Positions 16,670-24,447 of a stretch of 46,341 nt of DNA are shown here, piece by piece. Source of the DNA: Frankiaceae bacterium (GTDB lineage: Bacteria; Actinomycetota; Actinomycetes; BP-191); assembly GCA_035556555.1 (NCBI GenBank), contig DATMES010000040.1, positions 1 through 46,341 on the forward strand. The letters run 5' to 3'. Made by a program: the position numbers and the translations under genes. The notes under the pieces are model-generated. The model had not been told where the DNA came from. It saw only the letters and a list, made by a program, of their open reading frames with translations, and did no database searches. Every line of letters starts with the position of its first letter. The first letter of the stretch is position 1.

Positions 16670-16701
16670 AAGGCCGGTCCCGAGCACGACGGACCGGCCT
16701 T
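16670..16701 (+). terminator. Intrinsic-type hairpin after rpmG
   Basis: AAGGCCGGTCC (16670-16680) and GGACCGGCCTT (16691-16701) form a perfect 11-bp stem with a 10-base loop, followed by TCGTCGTT. It separates rpmG from the adenylate cyclase gene. Confidence 0.85.
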
Positions 16702-16727
16702 CGTCGTTCCCGGAGCAGAATCCATCC

Positions 16728-17813
16728 GTGGACTGGGACGCCTACATCGCCGCGGGGCTGTACGACCCCGCCGCGCCCAGCGCCGCTGACCGCCGCGACC
16801 TCATCGAGTTCCTCGTCGCCGAGGGCTGCACGCTCGACGAGATGGTCGCCGCGCACGAGCGCGGCAGGCTCTTCGGCCTCGCGGGCGACAGGAAGGTACG
16901 CCCTGGCCGCGAGGAGCTCACGCTCCGCGAAGCCGCCGCGATCACCGGCACCGACCTGGACCTCGTCGTCAGGCTCTGGCAGGCGTACGGCCTCCCGATC
17001 GTCGACCCCGACACCAAGGTCGCGAGTCGCGCGGACGTCGAGACGCTGCCCCTGTTCGCCGCCATCGCCGAGCTCCTCGGCGACGATGCCGCGCTCAACC
17101 TGGCCCGCGTCGCGGGCGCGAGCGTCGCGAGGTTCGCCGAGGCCGTCTCCGCGGCGATGCGCAGCTCGGTGCGCGAGCTCGCGCTCGACACGAGCGGCAG
17201 CGAGACGGCGACCGCCAAGTCGTACGCCGGCCTGGCCGAGCTGACGCCGCAGGTCGGCCGCATGCTCGACGTGCTCCTGCGCCACCACCTCGAGGCGGCC
17301 CGCAGGCAGTTCGAGCAGTCCGACAGCAACGACGTCGCGCTGCTCGGGCAGATCCGCGCCGCGGTGGCGTTCGCTGACGTCAGCGGCTTCACGGCGCTGT
17401 CGCAGGTCTCCACGAGCGCCGAGCTGGCGGCGATGCTGACCCGCTTCGAACGCACCGCCACCGCGCTGGTCACCGAGGCCGACGGCCGTGTCGTGAAGTT
17501 CATCGGCGACGCCGTCATGTACGTCACCGCGCAGCCGGCCACGGCGGTCGACGTCGCCCAGCGCCTCGTCGGCGCAGCCGACCATCCCGTCAGGGCCGGC
17601 GTCGCGTACGGCCTCCTGCTGGCCCAGGACGGCGACTTCTTCGGCCCGCCGGTCAACCTCGCCGCCCGCCTGGTCACCGTTGCCGAGCCCGGTCAGGTCC
17701 TCGTGGACGGCGCCGCGCGGGACCGCCTGCCCGGCAGCACAGCCACCACCGCGCTGCCGCCGAAGACCCTGCGCGGCATCGCCGACGACGTGACTCCGTA
17801 CGTCGTGGGGTAG
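16728..17813 (+). CDS. Class III adenylate cyclase with N-terminal regulatory domain
   Basis: Makes cAMP from ATP. The 361-residue soluble protein has an N-terminal helical domain (about residues 1-195) like the regulatory domain of Rv1264-type mycobacterial cyclases, including a HTH-like stretch LTLREAAAITGTDLDLVVRL. A C-terminal catalytic domain follows. Catalytic residues are present: metal aspartates D217 (FADVSGFT) and D261 (KFIGDAV), adenine-specifying K257, and transition-state N310 and R314 (PVNLAARL). GTG 16728 has no Shine-Dalgarno; CAGAAT ends six bases upstream, so a leaderless message is likely. Regulation by pH or fatty acids, known for Rv1264, is only a possibility here. Confidence 0.88.
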   Translation: MDWDAYIAAGLYDPAAPSAADRRDLIEFLVAEGCTLDEMVAAHERGRLFGLAGDRKVRPGREELTLREAAAITGTDLDLVVRLWQAYGLPIVDPDTKVASRADVETLPLFAAIAELLGDDAALNLARVAGASVARFAEAVSAAMRSSVRELALDTSGSETATAKSYAGLAELTPQVGRMLDVLLRHHLEAARRQFEQSDSNDVALLGQIRAAVAFADVSGFTALSQVSTSAELAAMLTRFERTATALVTEADGRVVKFIGDAVMYVTAQPATAVDVAQRLVGAADHPVRAGVAYGLLLAQDGDFFGPPVNLAARLVTVAEPGQVLVDGAARDRLPGSTATTALPPKTLRGIADDVTPYVVG

Positions 17814-17850
17814 CGTCGCCGCGTCGCCGACATGTGAGGGAGAACGAGCA

Positions 17851-18663
17851 GTGGGACGACTGGACGACCGGGTGGCGATCGTCACCGGAGCGGGTCGCGG
17901 CATCGGCCGCGCGACCGCCGTACGACTGGCCAGCGAGGGCGCGATCGTCGTGGTCAACGACGTCGACTCCGAGCCGGCCCACGAGACCGTGGACATCATC
18001 AAGGCGGCGGGCGGCACCGCGAGCGCCGGCCTCCAGAACACCGTCGACGCGGCGCAGGCCGAGGACCTGGTGACGACGACCATCGACCAGTACGGCAAGG
18101 TCGACGTCGTCATCAACAACGCCGGCACGACCCGCGACAAGACGTTCCACAACCTCGACGACGACCTGTTCGACTTCGTGTTCGACGTCAACTTCAAGAC
18201 GTCGTTCCACGTGTCGCTCGCGGCCGTCAAGCACATGCGCGCGGCGGGCAAGGCGGAGCTCGAGCGCGACGGCAGGCCGGCCTACAACCGCAAGATCGTC
18301 AACACCTCCAGCGTCGCGGCGATCCTCGGCAACCCCGGCCAGTTCAACTACACCGCCGCCAAGGGCGCGCTCATCGCGACGACCCGCACGCTGGCGCTCG
18401 AGCTCGGCCGCTTCGGCATCAACGTCAACGCCGTCGCGCCCGGCTTCGTCGACACCCGCCTGACGCAGGCGAAGGAGCAGGGCGACGGGACGTACGGCAT
18501 CCCCGACGCCGCCCGCAACATCGCCATCTCGATGATCCCCCTCGGCCGCCCGGGCCAGCCCGAGGACATCGCGGCGGTGCATGCGTTCCTCGCCAGCTCC
18601 GACAGCGACTTCGTGTCCGGCGTGACGATCCCCGTCGCCGGCGGCCAGCTGGGGACGATGTAG
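17851..18663 (+). CDS. SDR-family reductase, probably 3-oxoacyl-ACP/CoA reductase
   Basis: NAD(P)-dependent short-chain dehydrogenase of 270 residues. The cofactor motif TGAGRGIG is near residue 13, NNAG near residue 90, the catalytic Ser in VNTSSVAA, and YTAAK carries the catalytic Tyr and Lys. The C terminus VSGVTIPVAGGQLG matches FabG-like reductases. An insertion between strand 4 and the Ser loop (AAGKAELERDGRPAYNR) is typical of FabG-like enzymes with acyl-CoA substrates. GTG 17851 follows GAGGGAGAA. It is two bases ahead of hadA and likely supplies the reductase step before the dehydratase pair. Confidence 0.85.
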   Translation: MGRLDDRVAIVTGAGRGIGRATAVRLASEGAIVVVNDVDSEPAHETVDIIKAAGGTASAGLQNTVDAAQAEDLVTTTIDQYGKVDVVINNAGTTRDKTFHNLDDDLFDFVFDVNFKTSFHVSLAAVKHMRAAGKAELERDGRPAYNRKIVNTSSVAAILGNPGQFNYTAAKGALIATTRTLALELGRFGINVNAVAPGFVDTRLTQAKEQGDGTYGIPDAARNIAISMIPLGRPGQPEDIAAVHAFLASSDSDFVSGVTIPVAGGQLGTM

Positions 18664-18665
18664 CC

Positions 18666-19121
18666 ATGCCTCTCAACCGCGACTACATCGGGCGCTCGTT
18701 CCCGGCCAGCGAGCCGTACGAGGTCTCCCGCGTCAAGATCAAGGACTTCGCGTACGCGATCGGCGACCCCAGCCCCGCGTACCTCGACATCGAGGCGGCG
18801 AAGGCGCTCGGCTACCCCGACGTCATCGCGCCGCCGACGTTCGCGATCGTGGTGTCGTTCGGGATGGGCGCGCACGTCGTCGGTGCCCCCGACCTCGGCC
18901 TCAACTATGCGCTCGTCGTCCACGGCGAGCAGTCGTTCCAGTACTCACGGCCGATCCACGCGGGCGACGTCCTCGTCGGCACGCCGACGATCACCGACAT
19001 CCGCGACGCCGGCCGCAACGAGTTGCTCACCTGGGAGGCCGTCATCACGACGACTGAGGGCGAGCACGTCTGCACGGCCGTCAACACTCTCGTCTCGCGT
19101 GGAACGGCGGTGTCCGCATGA
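18666..19121 (+). CDS. hadA: HadA-like (3R)-hydroxyacyl dehydratase subunit (UPF0336 type)
   Basis: Hot-dog fold protein of 151 residues matching the HadA/HadC family, the non-catalytic partner of a HadB-type dehydratase. Conserved features include YEVSRVKIKDFAYAIGD, a loop APPTFAIVV, and QSFQYSRPIHAGDVL. As in HadA, it lacks the D-x4-H catalytic motif. The ATG overlaps nothing but follows the reductase by two bases, and the stop overlaps the hadB start as ATGA. In mycobacteria these genes serve mycolate elongation; in an organism without mycolates the pair would act in fatty acid synthesis, which cannot be decided here. Confidence 0.88.
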   Translation: MPLNRDYIGRSFPASEPYEVSRVKIKDFAYAIGDPSPAYLDIEAAKALGYPDVIAPPTFAIVVSFGMGAHVVGAPDLGLNYALVVHGEQSFQYSRPIHAGDVLVGTPTITDIRDAGRNELLTWEAVITTTEGEHVCTAVNTLVSRGTAVSA

Positions 19122-19540
19122 CCCTCCGCTACGACGACGTCAACGTCGGCGACACGATCCCGGCGCGCGACTTCAGCGTGCAGCGCATCAACCTCGTCAT
19201 GTACTGCGGGGCCTCGGGCGACTTCAACGTCATCCACTGGAACGAGCGCATCGCGAAGATGGTCGGCCTGCCCGACGTCATCGCGCACGGCATGTTCACG
19301 ATGGCCGAGGCGGGGCGCGTCGTCACCGACTGGTGCGGCGACCCTGGTGCGGTCGAGGAGTACAAGGTCCGCTTCTCCAAGCCGGTCGTCGTCCCCGACG
19401 ACGACAAGGGCGCGACGCTCACCGTCTCCGGCGAGGTCACCGAGAAGCTCGACGGCAACCGCGTCGTCGTCACCCTGACCGCCACGGCCGCGGACTCGGC
19501 CGTGCTCCAGGGCGCGCGGGCGACCGTACGCCTGACGTGA
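19118..19540 (+). CDS. hadB: HadB-like (3R)-hydroxyacyl dehydratase, catalytic subunit (MaoC)
   Basis: Catalytic hot-dog dehydratase of 140 residues, pairing with HadA. The hydratase motif GDFNVIHWNERIAK supplies the Asp and His of the active site, followed by AHGMFTMAEAGRVVTDWCGDPGAV, which is very like mycobacterial HadB. ATG 19118 overlaps the hadA stop by four bases, and its own stop overlaps the next GTG (GTGA). The reductase-hadA-hadB order gives two consecutive steps of acyl-chain elongation. Confidence 0.92.
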   Translation: MTLRYDDVNVGDTIPARDFSVQRINLVMYCGASGDFNVIHWNERIAKMVGLPDVIAHGMFTMAEAGRVVTDWCGDPGAVEEYKVRFSKPVVVPDDDKGATLTVSGEVTEKLDGNRVVVTLTATAADSAVLQGARATVRLT

Positions 19541-20397
19541 CAGACGCGCCGCCCGAGGTGGCCGCGCTGGCCGGACGCCGCGCGGCCGCCAGGGCGGCGA
19601 AGGACTACGCCGCCTCCGACGCGCTCCGCGACGAGATCGCGGCGCTCGGCTGGACCGTCCGTGACAGCGCGGACGGCCAGGTGCTGGCGCAGAAGCCGCC
19701 GTACGACGTGTCCGAGCGCGTCACCGACCTGCCGGACCACTCGGCGTCGGAGGACACCCGCGACGTCACCGTCGCGATCGTCGCCGACGGCTGGCCTGAC
19801 GACGTACGCCGCTGCGTCGCCTCGGTCCGCGCGCACACGCACGCGCACGTCCTCGTCCTCGACGCGGGCCTCGGCTACGACGACCCCGACGCCGAGGTGC
19901 TGCACCTCGTCACCGATCCGGGCTGGGCCGCCGCGCGCACGGCTCTCCTGCGCGCCGACACGGCCCGCATCCACCTCACGCTCGACCCGTCCATGGAGCT
20001 GACCGGCGACGCCGTGGCGCCGGTCGTCAGGGCGTTCGACGATCCCGAGGTCGTCGTCGCCGGCGGCTGGGGCGTCACGGCGAGCGCCGACATGACGGAG
20101 TTCACCGACGCGGAGCCGGGCGACGTCGATGCCGTGCTCGGCTACCTGTTCGCCGTACGCCGCTCCGCCGCGCTCGCGACGCCGCCGCACCCGAAGGCGC
20201 GCTTCTACCGCAACGCCGACATCGAGTGGTCGTACGCGCTCCGGCGAGCGGGCGGCAAGGCCGTCATGACCGAGCCGCTGCCCGTGACGCGGCACCGCCA
20301 CCGCGGCTACCACGACAGCGACCCGGCGTACCGCGACAAGGAGTCGAAGAGGACGTACGACCGCTTCCTCCAGGCGTTCCGGCAGCCCCGCCCGTAG
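19537..20397 (+). CDS. CysS-tail-like domain fused to a GT2-like glycosyltransferase domain
   Basis: 286-residue protein; exact function not recognised. Residues about 5-50 (ALAGRRAAARAAKDYAASDA, then LRDEIAALGW and DGQVL) closely resemble the C-terminal helical motif of cysteinyl-tRNA synthetase (ARxxKDFAxADxIRDxLxxxG). Residues about 70-286 have a Rossmann-like start (VTVAIVADGWPDDVRRCVAS), a central FAVRRSAAL, and FYRNADIEWSYALRRAGGK, the pattern of family 2 glycosyltransferases. No membrane segment is visible. GTG 19537 overlaps the hadB stop by four bases, so it belongs to the same operon. A classical DxD is not obvious, so catalytic activity is uncertain. Confidence 0.6.
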   Translation: MTDAPPEVAALAGRRAAARAAKDYAASDALRDEIAALGWTVRDSADGQVLAQKPPYDVSERVTDLPDHSASEDTRDVTVAIVADGWPDDVRRCVASVRAHTHAHVLVLDAGLGYDDPDAEVLHLVTDPGWAAARTALLRADTARIHLTLDPSMELTGDAVAPVVRAFDDPEVVVAGGWGVTASADMTEFTDAEPGDVDAVLGYLFAVRRSAALATPPHPKARFYRNADIEWSYALRRAGGKAVMTEPLPVTRHRHRGYHDSDPAYRDKESKRTYDRFLQAFRQPRP

Positions 20398-20414
20398 TCC
20401 GCCCCCGCCCCCAC

Positions 20415-20450
20415 CGCCGTTCTTTGAAGATCATCACGCGTGAGACCGGC
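20415..20450 (+). repeat. 36-bp dispersed repeat, copy A
   Basis: This segment matches the reverse complement of 42396-42431 at 32 of 36 positions; the shared core is TGAAGATCA followed by CACGCGTGAGAC. A short inverted repeat (20418-20426 with 20461-20469, one mismatch) suggests it folds. It lies in the 160-bp gap after the glycosyltransferase-like gene. The rest of that gap holds no recognisable feature. Confidence 0.65.
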
Positions 20451-20557
20451 GCACGGACCGCAGAGAACGAGGGGGCCGAGGTCCCTCCGTAGTCCTTTCG
20501 GATCATTTCGGGACAGAACGCTCGACGCGTGCGCCGCCCCTGGCGATCCTCGTACGC

Positions 20558-20719
20558 ATGCTCTCGACGCTGATCGTGGTGACCGCCCTCCTGCTCGCCG
20601 CCCTCGGCCTGCGCGCCGAGCGCCGCGGCCGCGCCCGCGAGCTCTGGCTCTGCAACCTCGTCGCGCTCGTCCTCGTCGCCCTGACGGCGTCCGCGCATGC
20701 CAGCGGCCAGATCGGCTGA
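20558..20719 (+). CDS. Possible small two-helix membrane protein
   Basis: 53-residue frame: a first hydrophobic helix (LSTLIVVTALLLAALGL), a basic loop (RAERRGRARELW), and a second helix (LCNLVALVLVALTASA). The helix-loop-helix plan with a positive cytoplasmic loop looks real. No Shine-Dalgarno precedes the ATG and no family is recognised. It ends 22 bases before the next gene start. Confidence 0.4.
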   Translation: MLSTLIVVTALLLAALGLRAERRGRARELWLCNLVALVLVALTASAHASGQIG

Positions 20720-20741
20720 CGGCATCGGGCAGAATGCCCCC

Positions 20742-21521
20742 GTGACCCACCCCGCCCCGCCCAGGCCCTGGCTGATCGCGTACCGCGTCCTCGGCCTGCG
20801 CCTGCCACCCGAGTACCGCGCGTGGGCCGCGGCCGACACGCAGACCAAGGCGTTCCTCAACTGGCGCATCGGCCGGACCGCGCTCTGGCTCTACGCGGGC
20901 CTCGGCCTGTACTACGTCATCCAGTCGCGCATGCACGAGCCGCCGACCAGCGCGAAGCTGCTCCAGGCGTTCTTCATCATCTCCGCGCTGGCGCTGCTGT
21001 CGAGCAAGAACACCCTCGTCCGCAAGACGCTGCGCTGGCAGCGCGTCGACAGGCACGGGCGGCCGGTCGCACCGAAGCGGCTCGCGATCCTCGAGAACCG
21101 CGAGGCGATCGTGGCGGGCACCGCGTTCGTCGTGCTGCTCGCGTCGGGGATGGCGGTCTACGCGTACGGCCTGCGCCCCACCGGGATCCAGGCCATCAAG
21201 TGCCGGACCCCCAACGGCGAGACGATGGACAGGATCCGGGCCGGGTTGAAGACCCAGGAGACGAAGATCACGCTCGCCCGGTCGATCCCGTACGGCGATG
21301 CGACCGCGATCGTGGCGTACCACGCCACCGGCACCGAGAAGGAGACCATCGCGTTCTGGATCATGCAGGGCGACCAGCTCTTCGAGGTGAACGAGGCCGA
21401 GGCGATCAAGAGGAGCCCGACGAAGTTCGAACCGCTCCCGAGAAGGGACGACCGGATCGTCGCCGAGGCGTTCCTCCGGGCCTACACCTGCCTGACCAAG
21501 GTGCGCCCGCTCAAGCAGTGA
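20742..21521 (+). CDS. DUF5313-like membrane protein
   Basis: 259-residue protein of unknown function. The N-terminal part, [20 protein letters not shown] followed by [15 protein letters not shown], resembles actinobacterial DUF5313 proteins, with two to three membrane segments (about residues 45-65, 70-90 and 120-145). A C-terminal soluble domain (about 150-259) is not recognised and carries two cysteines (KCRTPNGE and AYTCLTK). GTG 20742 is preferred; CAGAAT ends six bases upstream, fitting a leaderless start. A longer start at 20697 would overlap the small frame before it. Its 3' end overlaps that of aspC by 11 bp on opposite strands. Confidence 0.65.
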   Translation: MTHPAPPRPWLIAYRVLGLRLPPEYRAWAAADTQTKAFLNWRIGRTALWLYAGLGLYYVIQSRMHEPPTSAKLLQAFFIISALALLSSKNTLVRKTLRWQRVDRHGRPVAPKRLAILENREAIVAGTAFVVLLASGMAVYAYGLRPTGIQAIKCRTPNGETMDRIRAGLKTQETKITLARSIPYGDATAIVAYHATGTEKETIAFWIMQGDQLFEVNEAEAIKRSPTKFEPLPRRDDRIVAEAFLRAYTCLTKVRPLKQ

Positions 21522-22704
21522 GCACGGCCGCCATGCGCTCGACGCCGCGGCGCAGGTCGTCGTCGCCGAGGGCGTACGACAGCCGCGCGTAGCCCGGCGC
21601 CCCGAACGCCTCGCCCGGCACGACCGCGACCTCCGCCTCGTCGAGCAGCAGCTCGGCGATCTCGGCGCTCGTGCGCGGCGTACGCCCCCTGATCTCCTTG
21701 CCGAGCAGCCCCTTGACGCAGGGGAACGCGTAGAACGCGCCGAGCGGCTCGGGGCACTGCACGCCGTCGATGGCGTTGAGCATCGAGTGGATGACCTGGC
21801 GCCGGCGGTCGAACGCCGCGCGCATCTCCGCCACCGCGTCCAACGGCCCGGTGACGGCCGCGAGGGCGGCGGCCTGGGCGACGTTGGAGACGTTGCTGGT
21901 GGCGTGCGACTGGAGGTTGGTGGCGGCCTTGATCACGTCGAGCGGTCCGGCCATCCAGCCGACCCGCCAGCCGGTCATCGAGTACGTCTTCGCGACGCCG
22001 TTGAGCACGACGCAGGTCTCGGCGAGCTCGGGCACGACGACCGGCATGGAGACGTGCTCCGCGGCGCCGTACGTGAGGTGCTCGTAGATCTCGTCGGTGA
22101 CGACCCAGATGCCGTGTTCCACCGCCCACCTGCCGATGGCCTCGACCTGCTCGGGCGGGTACACCGCGCCGGTCGGGTTGGACGGCGAGCAGAACAGCAG
22201 CAGCTTGGTCTTGTCCGTCCGGGCCGCCTCGAGCTGCTCGACGGACGCGAGGTAGCCGGTCTCCTCGCTCGTCTCCACGACGACCGGCGTGCCGCCGGCG
22301 AGCGCGATCGACTCGGGGTACGTCGTCCAGTACGGCGCCGGGAGCAGCGCCTCGTCGCCGGGGTCGAGCAGCGTCGCGAACGTGTTGTAGACGGCCTGCT
22401 TGCCGCCGTTCGTCACGAGCACCTGCTCGGCGGTGACGTCGTAGCCGGAGTCGCGCTTGGTCTTGTCCGCGATGGCCGAACGCAGCTCGGGCAGGCCAGG
22501 CGTCGGCGTGTACTTGTGGAAGCGCGGGTTGGCGCACGCCTGCGCCGCCGCCTCGACGATGTGCGCGGGGGTCGGGAAGTCCGGCTCGCCCGCCCCGAAG
22601 CCGATCACGTCACGGCCCGCGGCCTTGAGCGACTTGGCCTTGGCATCGACCGCCAGCGTCGCCGACTCCGCGATGGCACCGACCCTGCGAGAGATACGAG
22701 GCAT
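21511..22704 (-). CDS. aspC: Pyridoxal-phosphate aspartate aminotransferase
   Basis: Class I aminotransferase of 397 residues that interconverts aspartate and glutamate with their keto acids. Family marks: [56 protein letters not shown], and the PLP-binding lysine in [14 protein letters not shown]. The C-terminal Arg for the substrate carboxylate is in [15 protein letters not shown] 22704 is the first codon of the conserved start ([10 protein letters not shown]). No Shine-Dalgarno exists; TAGGGT ends seven bases upstream, so a leaderless message is likely. The gene between hadB and tRNA-Trp is in a known syntenic position. Confidence 0.95.
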   Translation of the reverse strand: MPRISRRVGAIAESATLAVDAKAKSLKAAGRDVIGFGAGEPDFPTPAHIVEAAAQACANPRFHKYTPTPGLPELRSAIADKTKRDSGYDVTAEQVLVTNGGKQAVYNTFATLLDPGDEALLPAPYWTTYPESIALAGGTPVVVETSEETGYLASVEQLEAARTDKTKLLLFCSPSNPTGAVYPPEQVEAIGRWAVEHGIWVVTDEIYEHLTYGAAEHVSMPVVVPELAETCVVLNGVAKTYSMTGWRVGWMAGPLDVIKAATNLQSHATSNVSNVAQAAALAAVTGPLDAVAEMRAAFDRRRQVIHSMLNAIDGVQCPEPLGAFYAFPCVKGLLGKEIRGRTPRTSAEIAELLLDEAEVAVVPGEAFGAPGYARLSYALGDDDLRRGVERMAAVLTA

Positions 22705-22711
22705 GGAGGTA

Positions 22712-22732
22712 ACCCTACGGCCCGAATAGAGT
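22712..22732. promoter_or_regulatory. Back-to-back leaderless promoters of aspC and the ECF sigma gene
   Basis: Only 36 bases separate the two start codons (22704 minus, 22741 plus). On the minus strand TAGGGT (22717-22712) ends seven bases before the aspC ATG; on the plus strand TAGAGT (22727-22732) ends eight bases before the sigma ATG. Neither gene has a Shine-Dalgarno. Any -35 boxes must overlap the opposite gene's start, so the two promoters would compete for polymerase. Confidence 0.6.
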
Positions 22733-22740
22733 CCAACCCC

Positions 22741-23343
22741 ATGATGGACGTCGACCCGGAGGTCGTTCGCGCCTGCCAACGTGGCGAGGCCGGGGCTCTC
22801 GACGCCCTGGTCCGGGCCACGTACGCCGACGTCTACGCGCTGGCGTACCGGCTGGTACGCGACCGCGACGAGGCGGCCGACGTGACGCAGGAGGTGTTCG
22901 TGCGCGTGATGCGCTCCGTCGTGGGCTTCCGTGGGGAGTCGGCGTTCGGCACCTGGCTGCACCGCGTCACCGTCAACACCGCGCTCACGTCGCTGCGCAA
23001 GCGGTCCCGCCGTGCGCTCCCTGGCCGCGAGGCGTTCGGGATGCCGGGGGACGAGGCCGTCGGCCTCGTCGACACCGACGCGGGGCCCGAGGAGCGCGCC
23101 GAGCGCGCCGAGCTGCTCGCCCGCGCCGAGGCCGCCGTCGCCGCCCTGCCCGAGTCGTCGCGGACGATCGTCGTCCTGCGCGACGTCGAGGGCCTGTCCA
23201 CCGCCGAGGTGGCCGCGCAGACCGGGCTGTCCGAGACGGCCGTCAAGGTCCGCCTCTTCCGCGCCCGCGAACGCCTCCGCGCCTCGCTCGCCGACGCTTC
23301 CGTCACCCCTCTTCCCCGCCGTACCAGAAGGGGCACCGCATGA
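22741..23343 (+). CDS. ECF-type RNA polymerase sigma factor
   Basis: 200-residue extracytoplasmic-function sigma factor. Region 2 covers about residues 25-95 ([53 protein letters not shown]). Region 4 covers about 135-190 ([20 protein letters not shown], then [16 protein letters not shown]). ATG 22741 is taken; a second ATG follows immediately. The stop overlaps the next ATG by four bases (ATGA), coupling it to the anti-sigma gene. No autoregulatory ECF promoter motif was identified with confidence. Confidence 0.92.
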   Translation: MMDVDPEVVRACQRGEAGALDALVRATYADVYALAYRLVRDRDEAADVTQEVFVRVMRSVVGFRGESAFGTWLHRVTVNTALTSLRKRSRRALPGREAFGMPGDEAVGLVDTDAGPEERAERAELLARAEAAVAALPESSRTIVVLRDVEGLSTAEVAAQTGLSETAVKVRLFRARERLRASLADASVTPLPRRTRRGTA

Positions 23344-23750
23344 GTGCCAGCCGTCCCGCCGCGCTTCCCCCGCGCTGCGCCTCCACCCGTGCCGACCTGC
23401 CTGGCCTCGACGGCCACGAGCTGTCGACCCGCCGCGCCACCGAGCTGCGCGCGCACCTCGCCGAGTGCCCCGAGTGCGCCGAGCTGGCGTCGTCGTTCCG
23501 GACCGTGCGCCGTACGCTCGCCGACCTCCACCACGTCAACGCCGCCCCGCCCGAGGGGCTCCTCGAGTCGATCCTCGAGCGCGCCGAGGCGCCGTCCGTC
23601 CGCGAGAAGGCGGCCGTGCTCGGCCGCGGCGCGGTCAGCGGTGCCCGGCCCAAGGTCATCGCAGCCGGGGCAGGCATCGGCGCCGTCGCCACCGTCGGCG
23701 CGGGCCTCGTCGCGTGGCGCGTGCTGCGCAGCCGCCGCGCCGCCGCGTAG
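23340..23750 (+). CDS. Zinc-finger anti-sigma factor (ZAS type), membrane anchored
   Basis: 136-residue probable anti-sigma factor for the preceding ECF sigma. The anti-sigma zinc motif is HLAECPEC (H-x3-C-x2-C) near residues 38-45, preceded by [16 protein letters not shown]. One hydrophobic segment near the C terminus ([20 protein letters not shown]) would anchor it, leaving only a few basic residues outside. With almost no extracytoplasmic domain, signal sensing would have to occur in the membrane, through a partner or by the zinc thiols (redox). ATG 23340 overlaps the sigma gene stop. Confidence 0.82.
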   Translation: MSASRPAALPPRCASTRADLPGLDGHELSTRRATELRAHLAECPECAELASSFRTVRRTLADLHHVNAAPPEGLLESILERAEAPSVREKAAVLGRGAVSGARPKVIAAGAGIGAVATVGAGLVAWRVLRSRRAAA

Positions 23751-23786
23751 GCCTGTCCGACCCGCGCCGCTCGCTCGTCCGGTTTT

Positions 23787-23842
23787 CGTGATCTTGGCGA
23801 CGTTCGTGCTGCCCGGGCAGCACAGACGTTGCCAAGATCACG
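23787..23842. repeat. 56-bp near-perfect palindrome, no loop
   Basis: Arms 23787-23814 and 23815-23842 match at 25 of 28 positions and abut at a central CCCGGG. The outer part reads CGTGATCTTGGC. It lies 36 bases after the anti-sigma gene and 75 bases before the tRNA-Trp promoter. A terminator for the sigma/anti-sigma transcript, or a dispersed palindromic repeat, are both possible. Confidence 0.65.
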
Positions 23843-23916
23843 GGATCGGGGTCGGAGGGAGGGGACAATCCGGGCGCCCCGGTCGTTGGGCGAGCAGTAA
23901 CGCCGGTTGGTTCCTG

Positions 23917-23945
23917 ACCGCTGCTCACGTACACTGCACCGTCTG
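23917..23945 (+). promoter_or_regulatory. Candidate promoter for tRNA-Trp and secE-nusG
   Basis: TTGGTT (23917-23922) and TACACT (23940-23945) are separated by 17 bp, a strong match to a housekeeping promoter. Transcription would start near 23952, about 48 bases before the tRNA. Confidence 0.6.
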
Positions 23946-23999
23946 GGTGAAGGCTGCCCCTGCTCCGGCTTGCCCGGGAACGGGGTGACCGAGCCCGGA

Positions 24000-24073
24000 A
24001 GGGCAGTAGCTCAACTGGTCAGAGTTCCGGTCTCCAAAACCGGCGGTTGGGGGTTCGAGTCCCTCCTGCCCTG
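24000..24073 (+). tRNA. tRNA-Trp (anticodon CCA)
   Basis: Acceptor AGGGCAG (24000-24006) pairs with CTGCCCT (24066-24072). The anticodon stem CCGGT/ACCGG encloses CTCCAAA, giving CCA. The T-arm GGGGG-TTCGAGT-CCCTC contains one G-U pair. The 3' CCA is not encoded. Its place directly ahead of secE is the conserved actinobacterial arrangement. Confidence 0.96.
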
Positions 24074-24103
24074 CGAGACGACCACGATGGTGAGGACGTA
24101 CGA

Positions 24104-24400
24104 GTGAGCAGCGACAGCGGTAGCGGCCTGGCGACGTTCGACGACGAGCCGACCGCCGAGCCCGCCGCGGCTGCCGGCGGCAAGGGTGCGAAGAAGCCCC
24201 CGAAGGACCGTCGCGGCCTCGGCCGGATCCCGCGTCTCTACCGCGAGGTCGCGGCCGAGATGCGCAAGGTCATCTGGCCGACCCGCCGCGAGCTGCTGGC
24301 GTACTCCAGCGTCGTGCTCGTGTTCGTCACCGCGATGGTGCTGCTCGTCGCTGGGCTCGACTTCGGGTTCACCCAGGCGGTGCTGAAGGTCTTCGGCTGA
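24104..24400 (+). CDS. secE: Preprotein translocase subunit SecE
   Basis: 98-residue membrane subunit that clamps SecY in the protein-export channel. A Ser/Gly/Ala-rich N-terminal extension of about 45 residues precedes the SecE core: PRLYREVAAEMRKVIWPTRRELL followed in the chain by one membrane helix (YSSVVLVFVTAMVLLVAGLD). GTG at 24104 is chosen because GTGAGGA lies eight bases upstream; the open frame reaches back into tRNA-Trp and cannot be coding there. nusG follows after 47 bp. Confidence 0.94.
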   Translation: MSSDSGSGLATFDDEPTAEPAAAAGGKGAKKPPKDRRGLGRIPRLYREVAAEMRKVIWPTRRELLAYSSVVLVFVTAMVLLVAGLDFGFTQAVLKVFG

Positions 24401-24447
24401 TCCACCGTCCGAGCCCGGCCCCACCCGACTGAAGGAAGCGTTCATCC

